Positions 9,321-16,975 of a stretch of 22,267 bases of DNA are shown here, in pieces (the stretch's first letter is position 1; every line of letters starts with the position of its first letter). Both the position numbers and the translations under genes were made by a program. The DNA is from Nemertoderma westbladi (lineage: Eukaryota; Xenacoelomorpha; Nemertodermatida; Nemertodermatidae). The stretch covers positions 1 through 22,267 of the forward strand of contig JAUCBJ010002289.1 in the NCBI GenBank assembly GCA_032718475.1, given 5' to 3'. Below the pieces are notes generated by a model. That model saw only the letters and a program-made list of their open reading frames with translations. It was not told the origin of the DNA and did no database searches.

Positions 9321-9533
9321 TGGCGATTATTATTAGTAACAAATAAGTGTAGAGCCCAGAAAGTTAATTTAATATTACTACAATAATATTCAGTCAACAA
9401 TAAATGAAACCATACCGATATATATAATACAATCACCTAATGTATTATAGGCAAACCAATAATAATGATAATCAGCTGATTGCCAGCTGTGCATTCTTAT
9501 CTGTTCTGGCTCAGGCCAATTACATGATCGCCA
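9321..9533 (-). repeat. 5' LTR
   Basis: A 213-bp copy matching 4858-5070 with no difference seen by eye. It should contain the element's promoter and transcription start. The primer-binding site follows it on the minus strand. Confidence 0.93.
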
Positions 9534-9596
9534 TAGTCTATTGATCAGTCAGTCGGACAGACGGTTAGTAAGAAGGTGGGTGTAAACAAGCCGCCG

Positions 9597-9800
9597 CGGT
9601 AACATATTCTCCTTTCCCTCAATTGCAGAATTGGTAGGTAACAAAATCCTTTATTGTTTTGGTTAGAAAACCCTGTCTCGGTAACCTGCTCCTTTCCCTC
9701 AATTTGTAGGTAAAAAGTCGTTTATTGTTTTGGTTAGAAATTACAGCCGCTGTAACCTGCTCTTTTCCTTCAATTGGAAGGTAACAACAGCGTTTATTAA
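9597..9800 (+). repeat. R1 tandem array, about 71-bp period
   Basis: Units of the form CTTTCCCTCAATT...GTAGGTAA...TTTATTGTTTTGGTTAGAA...GTAACCTGCTC repeat with starts at about 9650 and 9721 (71 bp apart), plus partial units at either end. The two full units differ at several positions, so the array is not recent. It lies in the right flank of the LTR element, inside the inverted-repeat-bounded block. Confidence 0.65.
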
Positions 9801-10350
9801 TTCCTACATTCCCATCCACCTTCCCATATTCCTTCCTTCATCGTCTAAGTATAAACTCCATTGTATCAGCTGGCAATGCAATATGGGGCATGTTAATTGT
9901 TTCGTCATATACACACTACACAGTAGGCCTAGAGAGATACCCCTTCCTGCCTTCCCTTTAGTTGTTTAGCGTAACAAACAAACAATAAATATTTTAAATG
10001 TAATGTATTAATAAATATCATTACTTAATTAATAATATTAATTATAATTAATATTATTAACTTTAACTATTAATAATGATAACTATTAACAAGAAAGATT
10101 TACGAAAACACAACTTTCATACCCGCCATCCTTCATCCTATATCGCATTTTTAATATATAATAATATGCCTTTTTGCATTAGATGCATACCGGTATGCCT
10201 GTACTGCAACGTCAAATGATGATACTGATACAGTACATTAAACAGGCAATGTGAAACATGATCCCCTATTCAGCTATTGGCTATTTACCTAACAGACAGT
10301 TAGGTAAATATTATATCTCTTTCTCCTGATTGGTTATAGGATCAGATGCT
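9801..10350. other. AT-rich spacer with palindromes
   Basis: No gene seen. It holds a 32-bp perfect AT palindrome centred between 10044 and 10045 (10029-10060) and a perfect 12-bp hairpin with an AGACA loop at 10282-10310. It also has one TAGGCCTA (9924-9931) and one TACCGGTA (10188-10195). Confidence 0.55.
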
Positions 10351-10386
10351 GTCAGATCAGATCAGATCAGATAAGGACAGACGTTT
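10351..10386 (-). repeat. Right terminal inverted repeat
   Basis: The reverse complement of the left repeat at 4027-4067, with one GATCT pentamer fewer. It is followed by TA at 10387-10388, matching the TA outside the left end. Confidence 0.6.
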
Positions 10387-10388
10387 TA

Positions 10389-11215
10389 TTCTACCTCTGT
10401 AAAACATCATATAGGTTTAATGGATGGATGCGCCCACATGCAGGCTCTGTAGTCTGTACTATAACAACAAATGTCGCACATATGAGAAACGTAGCCAATT
10501 AGTTATGTTTAATTTGGTTACAGCTTGTTTGACTGTGGTAAAGGAGAAAGCAGCTGCACAGCATTACGAAACACAAATAGCTTGCTTGAAGTTAACTGGA
10601 GCAGATGTTGGAAACCTGGGCCATAGCAGGGAGAACGTGCCCCAAATACTAGATGCTGCAGCTACTGTAATAGATTTGACATTTGAAAAGTATCTGAAGA
10701 CGCCCTTAGAGTCAACTGGGTTAAGCCCACATTTCTGGACAACAGTGGATAAAAGTACGCCAGGCCGTACCACAAATCAGGCTATATTAATCTGCCCTGT
10801 TATCAATGGCAAACGGGAGGCTGTGTTTGTCAATTCCCCAAAAGTATATGATATATTAGTCGATGAATTGACTGGTGGCAGTTTAACCGAGCTGTCAAAG
10901 GAGACAATAACGCAAATTAAGACTACATATAATTTGGTCCCTGAAGATTTATCTCGTTTGGTTGGGGTAAGCGCCGATGGTGCCTACAGGTCAGCCTCCT
11001 TTAAGGACGTTTTAGCTGCGGAGTGTGGAGGGAATGTCGTTCCAGATTTTACTGTCTTGTGGGATGGGGCACACTTGATTGGACCTGGTTGTCACCGACA
11101 TAAAGTCAAGTAAGATTGGATCTTCTGCTAAATATTTGAATAGAGTTATACGCCGAACAAATATATTTAGAACTGATCTTAAGCATGGTAAGAAATTCGA
11201 GCAGATGATATACAT
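10389..11215 (+). pseudogene. TTF-finger/hAT-like transposase remnant
   Basis: The main frame (10424-11113, 229 codons) starts with CRLCSLYYNNKC and a downstream AAAQHYE, consistent with a TTF-type zinc finger (Cys pair, then a His-containing tail). A domain of hAT-transposase type follows. It has HFWTTVDKSTPGR with a candidate first catalytic Asp, LVGVSADGAYRSASF with a candidate second Asp, and VLWDGAHL. At about 11078 the frame breaks. The +1 frame continues the same protein pattern (DLVVTDIKSSKIG, then LNRVIRRTNIF) to about 11215, where the 61-bp tandem repeat cuts it off. The catalytic Glu and C-terminal dimerisation region are absent. It resembles the group that includes vertebrate ZNF862, KIAA1586 and C17orf113, by recalled pattern only. 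One frameshift and a lost C-terminus make it a pseudogene. Its 5' part is probably 3055-4024. Confidence 0.55.
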
Positions 11216-11352
11216 TACATACAGATATGGGTGTAACGACATAGGTAAAGATATGTATCCAAAAATCGAGTTACATTACATACAGATATGGGTGTAACGA
11301 CATAGGTAAAGATATGTATCCAAAAATCGAGTTACATTACATACAGATATGG
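11211..11352 (+). repeat. 61-bp tandem duplication, about 2.3 copies
   Basis: The unit beginning ACAGATATGGGTGTAACGAC starts at 11221, 11282 and 11343, a 61-bp period. The first two copies look identical, which implies a recent slippage or unequal exchange. It truncates the transposase remnant upstream. Confidence 0.85.
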
Positions 11353-12182
11353 GGGCGGGGGGACATTCCATGCAATCAAAATCCATCCCTCACCAGGGCA
11401 AATAACGCAAATAACAACCGATTACTCCCAAAATTAAAACCTTAACCTGTTGACTTTCGTTTATTGTTTTGGTAAGAATGACGTGTCACTGTAACGACTT
11501 TCCCTTAATTGAAAATTTAACATTGAGTGAGACAAATTTCGCTTTTGCCTTTAAATTTTTTTATAACCAGTTTAAAAAAGTTTATTTTGCGAAATGGCAA
11601 CTTTCGTATCGTTGGAATACTTGCGTTACAAGGATTCCAAACATGTAACAATGTCTGAGTTTCGTTGAGAGACAGCTGAGATATAGGCGTTCAAAGATTG
11701 CAAGAAATATCGTCCGTATCATCAGAAAATGATACTATATTTCGGGTCAGGGGTCTTTTTGTTTGCGACATTTAAATGGTAAAATATTAGGATGCGGAAC
11801 ATACACGCATCCTAACACGCATACACACTTGTGGATTCGTTATTTTCCGATGAAAGATAAACAGATTCTTTCAGATTGGATAGAAATTTATGTTAATTTA
11901 ATTTTAAAAAACTTCTGGGAGATATTATAATAAAAATATATTCACTCCTTACGTTTACCAACTCAAAAGTTAGGTTTTTATGTCAAACTAACGGAAAAAT
12001 CAACAAAATATGTTAGTATGTAGGCTCTAAACCATACCTGTCTTGCTATTTTTCGAGGTTGAAAAATAGAAATTTGCATATTGAAAATCATTTTTTGTAT
12101 AAAAATATGTAATAATATATTTCGCTCGCGTGTTATCTAAATGACCGGTAGGTGGTACTGCAGTTGGGTTAGTATGTAATAA
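11353..12182. other. AT-rich repeat-like DNA, no gene
   Basis: It contains a divergent R1 copy (11460-11500). A block at about 11617-11695 (ACAAGGATTCCAAACATGTAAC, then GAGATATAGGCGTTCAAAGA in segments) is a diverged direct copy of 12477-12553 in the inverted-repeat arm. No coding frame was recognised. Confidence 0.45.
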
Positions 12183-12991
12183 TCGTGAGAAATTACATCA
12201 TGCCCCGGAATAGTGGGATGGTCACCTCTTCTAAGTTATCTTTAAATATTAATGAGATTGCATGGAATGTTGAATTGGATTTGAACATTAAGTTGAAACA
12301 GTTAGACTCTCCTCCACTTCCTTATTGGGTGAGTCAGAATTGTTTATTTTATCTTTCAATCTTTAGCTACATGCGTTTAAAAAAGGTGTCTAAACAAAAC
12401 ACCTTTTAGCACTAGTCGTGCTGCAGTTATTCATCAACCTTATATAGTTATTTGTCTGTACTGATTGAAAGCTGTCCTTGCAAGGATATCAAATAAATAT
12501 GTAACACAATCTGAATTTCTTCGAAAAATTGCTTGAGATATGGGCGTTCAAAAGTTTCATCATTTTTCATCTTCTAATAAATCAATTAATAAATACCAAC
12601 ATTGGTAAAATGGAACATTTTATTAATATATCAATATATGTATGCATTACTATGTATTACGATATGAGGTATGATGATAGATCGACACCTTTTCTTACTG
12701 GTGGCCTGGCCGGATTTTTAATTTATGAGCTATTTCGATACAACAAGCCGTTAAAAATCGTCTATTTCGCAATATTTAGCCACCTCCGTCGGCTTTATTT
12801 TTCGTCTTTGGAATGAAATCTAGATATCATTAGAATCGCCTTCATCTGCAGATTCAGAATCTGAAACCCATTGTAACAACGGAGAATATCTTCCGGAGAT
12901 TTTATCAAAATACTAAAGGTGTAAATTTTTGTGACGTAAATCGCTATAATTCTAATGTTTTTTTGACTCAATTCTAGAATATTAATTATGG
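12183..12991 (+). repeat. Left arm of large imperfect inverted repeat
   Basis: Blocks match the reverse complement of 13463-14357 in order. Examples are ATTACATCATGCCC, GATGAGATTGCATG (as AATGAGATTGCATG here), GGGTGAGTCAGAATT, TTTAGCTACATGCGTTT, AATAAATATGTAA, GAGATATGGGCGTTCAAAAG, AGAAAAGGTGTCGATC on the other strand, and GACGTAAATCGCTATAATTC. Arms have diverged by substitutions and indels. No transposase is encoded. Confidence 0.75.
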
Positions 12992-13034
12992 GTAATGAAA
13001 AAACAAGATGGAGAGTTTTAAACGCTCAGGCAAA

Positions 13035-13432
13035 TTTTTTTTTTTTTTTTTATGTAACCAAACCTTTATATTATAACTAATAAATGCATAATATTTAATT
13101 ACAAATTTAACAGTGTAATAAATCTACAAGTTTTCTATATATAAATTAGGCACAGATTTTATAAAATTAATTAATTCATTAGGTTAGGAAAAGAGTTCAG
13201 GGTCCATCGAATAGGTCACCCGGAGAGGGACCGCCCGTCGCCATAACAGACGCCGCGTTGCCCACTAGAATGGCCACCTGAATCCGCTGTAGGAGGAAGC
13301 GGAGTGAGCGGGGTTCGTGGGTGAACGCGTGCATTCGGGAGCCAACCTCCCGGAGGAAGGCCGCAGTCTCCGGGCCGGGGCGGCTGAGGGTCTCAAAGGC
13401 CACAGGATGGAAAATGTGGAGGCCCCGCTAAA
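13035..13432 (-). mobile_element. 5'-truncated LINE 3' end with poly(A)
   Basis: The minus strand carries an open GC-rich segment (about 13432-13197) ending in a stop, an AT-rich 3' UTR-like segment, and a run of 17 As (plus-strand Ts 13035-13051). The peptide includes HPVAFETLSRPGPETAAFL and RSLRFLLQRIQVAI, ending in NAASVMAT and a short tail. I recall this type of C-terminal sequence from non-LTR retrotransposon polyproteins, but could not name the clade. Poly(A) tail, 5' truncation and higher GC than the surroundings all fit target-primed insertion. It sits in the loop between the two inverted-repeat arms. Possible target duplication sequences (CTCAGGCAAA and CTCAGCTAAA) are only approximate. 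Confidence 0.55.
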
Positions 13433-13462
13433 TACTCAGCTAAAAACTCAGCTAAATAATAA

Positions 13463-14357
13463 TTAATATTCTAGAATAAAGACAACAAAACATCAGAATT
13501 ATAGCGATTTACGTCTCTGAATTTACACATAAGTATTTTGATAATATCTTTACCACTTTTTGGTTAAATTTAAAACGGTTTTCAGATTCGGAATCTACAG
13601 GCGAAGGCGCTTCGAATGATATCTAGATCACATTTCAAAGACGTAAAATAAAGTCTACGGAGGTGGTTAAACATTGCTAAATAGACATTTTTTAAGGGAT
13701 TCTTGTATGGAAATAACTGAGAAATTGAAAAATCCGGCCAGGTCACCAGTAAGAAAAGGTGTCGATCTATCATAATAATTTTGTAGCATTTTATTGAAAT
13801 TTGAAAAAAATTAGGGGGGGGGGGGCTCCGACCCCCTAAAAATGGTTGTTGTATTAAGGGTTATGGTGTATATATGTATGCATTACTATGTATTACCTAG
13901 CTATTCATTCATACATAAACAAAATGTTCTAGAATATGGTGTAGTAATGTAATAGAGTAAGTACATCGCCTGCTCGAGCAAATAAATGCAACTTTTGAAT
14001 GCCCATATCTCAACTATTCCTCAAGGAAATTAAACTTTCATTACATATTTATTTAGAATCCTTGCAACGTTATCTTCCCATCGGCATCAACGAATCGCTA
14101 TTATAAAGTTGAGGAATAACTTCTGTACGATTGGTGTAACATCGACGGGGAGACTTTTTCAAACGCTTGTAGCTAAAGAATATTAGCAAAAATAAGAATT
14201 CTGGCTCACCCACTAAGGAGGGTGTAGGTGAAACTATCTAAGTTTCAAATTGCATGCAATCTCATCAAGATTTATATAAAAAGTAGGGAGGGAGGGGGGG
14301 GGGGGGGGGGGGTCCTGTCACTCAATTACGGCACTATCCGGGCATGATGTAATCTTA
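13463..14357 (-). repeat. Right arm of large imperfect inverted repeat
   Basis: The reverse-complement partner of 12183-12991, with extra material at about 13780-13930: a G run and an R3 copy. It also has a G run at 14294-14312 that the left arm lacks. Confidence 0.75.
13786..13880 (+). repeat. Dispersed repeat R3, copy 1 (12-G run)
   Basis: The block ATTAG, then 12 Gs (13814-13825), then CTCCGACCCCCTAAAAATGG and TTATGGTGTATAT matches the reverse complement of 16568-16690. It lies within the right inverted-repeat arm and is absent from the left arm, so it may be a separate insertion. Confidence 0.65.
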
Positions 14358-14696
14358 ATATCTACTTAGTTATCGTAACTATTTAGCACAAATATAAATA
14401 TTAAAATAAAAATAGTATTTGAAGAAGTACAAAAATGTATCTATATTATTTCTCAAATAATAATATATTCTTGTTTCTCAATAAATATTTTACTAACTAA
14501 GAAATAATTCATGAAAACTCCTGTGGGGAGTTGTTTCCTTGGTAACCGTAGTAACTACATAGCGAAAAGCTGGCCCAGATGATGAATCTCTAATGAAATC
14601 AATGACTGAGTTAATATGCAGCCTTGGCATATTATAATCTACGACCAACCAACCGTCATGGCTTTTATTCACTAACTTTGAATTTTATAAAATAGT
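14358..14696. other. Intergenic DNA, no gene seen
   Basis: AT-rich, with no motif, repeat boundary or coding-like frame recognised. Confidence 0.4.
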
Positions 14697-15186
14697 CACC
14701 AAAAAACAAAACAACATACACCAAAAAAAAAACATACACCAAAAAACAAAACAACATACACCAAAAAAATAAACATTCACCAAAAAACAAAACAACATAC
14801 ACCAAAAAACAAAACAACATACACCAAAAAAAAAACATTCACCAAAAAACAAAACAACATACACCAAAAAACAAAACAACATACACCAAAAAAAATCATT
14901 CACCAAAAAACAAAACAACATACACCAAAAAACAAAACAACATACACCAAAAAGAACAAAACAACATACACAAAAAAACAAAACAACATACACCAAAAAA
15001 CAAAACAACATACACCAACAAACAAAACAACATACACCAAAAAACAAAACAACATACACCAAAAAACAAAACAACATACACCAAAAAACATACACCAAAA
15101 AAAAACACACCAAAAAACAAAACAACATACACCAACAAAAAAACACACCAAAAAACAAAACAACATACACCAAAAAAAAACAAAAA
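14697..15186 (+). repeat. Minisatellite, CACCAAAAAACAAAACAACATA-type units
   Basis: About 490 bp made of ACATACACC and AAAAAACAAAACA blocks, mostly in 22-bp units. Shorter variants lack the CAAAACA part (for example at about 14720, 14760 and 15090). Long minus-strand open frames across it encode only repeats of FGVCCFVFW and are a by-product of the repeat. Confidence 0.9.
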
Positions 15187-15553
15187 AGTTAGAAAACTCA
15201 AAAATCACTATTTTCATACCATGTGGTATCTCTATTTGTTTTCTAAACATTGCTATATTACTATAGAGACGGGCCTAGCGGCCCGTTAAGCGAGTCGTAA
15301 CGGGGCGAGTAAAAGCTTTTTGTTCTGTCTGATAATAAATTAGTGTGAGGGAAGTCCCGGTGGTGTACGAGAAATTTTCTAGACAACTTCAAACTAGAAT
15401 TATTATGTTGTAATCATCTAATGAATTATAAAAGCTGTTGTGATTATAGAAGATAGAGAGCAGTTAGCGAAATGATTATTTTGTTCTATCGGATAGAGTA
15501 GTCGGAGTCTCAGAGAAGAGTTGAGGTGTCATAGATTAATAATAATAGCTGTT
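15187..15553. other. Unassigned DNA before hAT-like element
   Basis: It holds a small hairpin, ACGGGC / GCCCGT, at about 15269-15286 in a locally GC-rich stretch (15268-15308), followed by AT-rich DNA. No gene was recognised. It ends with TAGCTGTT, the left target copy of the next element. Confidence 0.4.
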
Positions 15554-16496
15554 AGTGCTGCGAACTGAAAGAAAATTTGACTTGTTTCGGTTTCAGTTCC
15601 AGTTTTAATTTTAATAAACACATTCATTTCAGTTCAAGTTTCAGTTCCAGTTCCCAAAAAATAATAATTCAATTTAAGTTCTTGTTTCAGTTCTAATAAA
15701 CCCTATTTATCTCAGTTCCAGTTCCCAAAAATATATAGTTTCAGTTATATTTTCAGAAAGTTTTGCAAGTGTCTTGTTTACATACCGGTACATAACAAGC
15801 TGCCGTGGCCAATCGTGTGGTACCCACCGATGGATCCGACTGCCATTTATTAAATTTTTAATGAAAATAACTGGAATTTTTAGCTGTAAAAAGGCAATTG
15901 TTATGTTTACAATTAGGTATTACTTGAAAATAAAATATATATTTATAATTCAATTCCGAAAGGTGCTAAAATGGGTGCCTGGAACACCCCATCTCGAAAA
16001 CTACTGGAGCTAATACAATTTTTATTTGCATCATCTGAAAGTGGACCTAATTAAGTTAGGGCCAAGTACTTTCGACGATCTAGACCTATTGTTTTATAGA
16101 TTCTAACTAAGATAGGCCTATTTAACTGGCCCACTAGATTTATGAACTTTGCAGCCGCAGCGATTTGGCTATTCGTATCTATAGTAGTAGGTCTTGCAAC
16201 ACAATAAAGCAAATTACATTTGTTTATTAAAGATTGAAATAGTATTTATGAACACTAAAAACGCGAATTTTAAATTTGTTCTTATTCCCAATTTATATAT
16301 TATACTTTCAGTTTTAAATTTCTGGCAATTCAGTTCTAGTTCCAGTATTCCAAGATAACAAGATTCAGTTCTAGTTTCAGTTTCAGTTTAAAAAAATTGA
16401 ATGTTTCAGTTCTAAGTTCAGTTCCAGTTCATAAAAATTGCCAAAAACAATTTCAGTTCGATTTCAGTTCCAGTTCAATTTCAGTTCGCAGCACTA
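15554..16496. mobile_element. Probable non-autonomous hAT-type element
   Basis: The left end reads AGTGCTGCGAACTGAAA and the right end TTTCAGTTCGCAGCACT, a perfect 17-bp inverted repeat pair. The flanks are TAGCTGTT (15546-15553) and AAGCTGTT (16497-16504), 7 of 8 identical, fitting the 8-bp target duplication of hAT elements. Just inside both ends are clusters of TTTCAGTTCCAG-type motifs (15590-15760 and 16310-16485), which may be subterminal transposase-binding repeats. No transposase frame is present, so it would need a partner in trans. The element is about 940 bp. The superfamily call rests on the target duplication length. Confidence 0.6.
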
Positions 16497-16567
16497 AAGC
16501 TGTTGTCATGAATTCAATATAATCGAGCCAAAGAAGTAATAAGGCGAATTCGTTCTTATTTTTGTAA

Positions 16568-16690
16568 ATAATAACTACATATACACCATAACCCTTTATA
16601 CAACAACCATTTTTAGGGGGTCGGAGCCCCCACCCCCCCCCCCCCCCCCCCCACCCCCCCTAAATTTTTTACATTTTAGCATTCATTACA
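16568..16690 (-). repeat. Dispersed repeat R3, copy 2 (20-C run)
   Basis: An inverted copy of 13786-13880: ATACACCATAACCC, then CCATTTTTAGGGGGTCGGAG, then runs of C (16633-16652 and 16654-16660) and CTAAATTTTTT. The homopolymer is longer than in copy 1 and likely polymorphic. Confidence 0.65.
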
Positions 16691-16975
16691 TGACCCTTTC
16701 TATCATTTTTTTCATGAGCACACCAGCTGGTGTTTCTATTATTGGTCTATGGCAATTTTCGTGTTATGGGGCTATTTTTCATGATTCCAAGATCATTAGT
16801 TGAGATGTTTCAATTATTTTAACCGCGATTTCACAAGTACCCATAGAAATATATTTTCATGGTTCATGCAAAATTTCATTAAAATCGTTAGAGCCGCTTT
16901 TGTTCTAGGTCAGTAGTCAGTAGATAGTAGTGAGAAGTCAGTAATCAGTAGGTAGTAGTCAGTAGCTTTTATTTC
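16691..16975 (+). repeat. Possible non-LTR retroelement or SINE 3' tail
   Basis: The stretch TGCAAAATTTCATTAAAATC followed by GTTAGAGCCGC (16867-16898) resembles 3'-end sequences of RTE-type LINEs and their SINEs in invertebrates, as recalled. It is followed by an irregular tail of AGTCAGTAG/AGTAGT units (16910-16970), as such elements often carry. No coding part and no clear 5' limit were seen. Confidence 0.3.

Larger units (their letters stand above)
4858..9533 (-). mobile_element. Complete Ty3/gypsy LTR retrotransposon, CsRn1-like
   Basis: This 4.68-kb element on the minus strand has two 213-bp direct LTRs that appear identical, a primer-binding site, gag, a -1 frameshift signal, pol, and a polypurine tract before the 3' LTR. 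Pol domain order is protease, reverse transcriptase, RNase H, integrase, which is the Ty3/gypsy order. A primer site resembling the 3' end of tRNA-Trp and a CHCC-type Gag motif are features I associate with the CsRn1 lineage. There is no env-like frame after pol. Internal GC content is visibly higher than in the host DNA on both sides. Identical LTRs and intact frames indicate a recent insertion. A clean target-site duplication was not found. With LTR ends taken as TATGGCGAT...ATCGCCATA, the outer flanks give ATCT and GTCT, a 3-of-4 match. Confidence 0.93.
4027..10386. mobile_element. Nested composite insertion bounded by terminal inverted repeats
   Basis: The left end (4027-4067) and right end (10351-10386) are reverse complements. 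Both read AAACGTCTGTCCTTATCTGA from the outside in, followed by GATCT-type pentamers; the left has one extra pentamer. Weaker similarity runs about 10 nt further inward. Each end is flanked outside by the dinucleotide TA, the target duplication expected for Tc1/mariner-like and some other DNA transposons. No transposase for these ends is visible. Inside lie a SINE, a hairpin repeat, the complete LTR retrotransposon and an R1 array. Removing the LTR element leaves about 1.7 kb, consistent with a non-autonomous DNA element that collected later insertions. The superfamily is not established. Confidence 0.5.

Noticed and set aside
4858-9533. An endogenous retrovirus with an envelope gene
   Set aside because: Pol ends 143 nt before the 3' LTR and no frame there or before gag could encode an envelope protein.
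4850-9540. Clean target-site duplication of the LTR element
   Set aside because: Immediate flanks of the TG...CA ends do not match. Only an imperfect 4-bp match (ATCT/GTCT) appears if the LTR is extended by TA, so no duplication is claimed.
14697-15186. Regularly spaced repeats that might suggest a CRISPR array
   Set aside because: Units are contiguous and low-complexity with no unique spacers, and the window is eukaryotic.
14685-15250. Three overlapping minus-strand ORFs of 101-162 codons rich in Phe, Cys, Val and Tyr
   Set aside because: They are translations of the A/C-only minisatellite in all three frames; openness follows from the lack of stop-forming bases in the unit.
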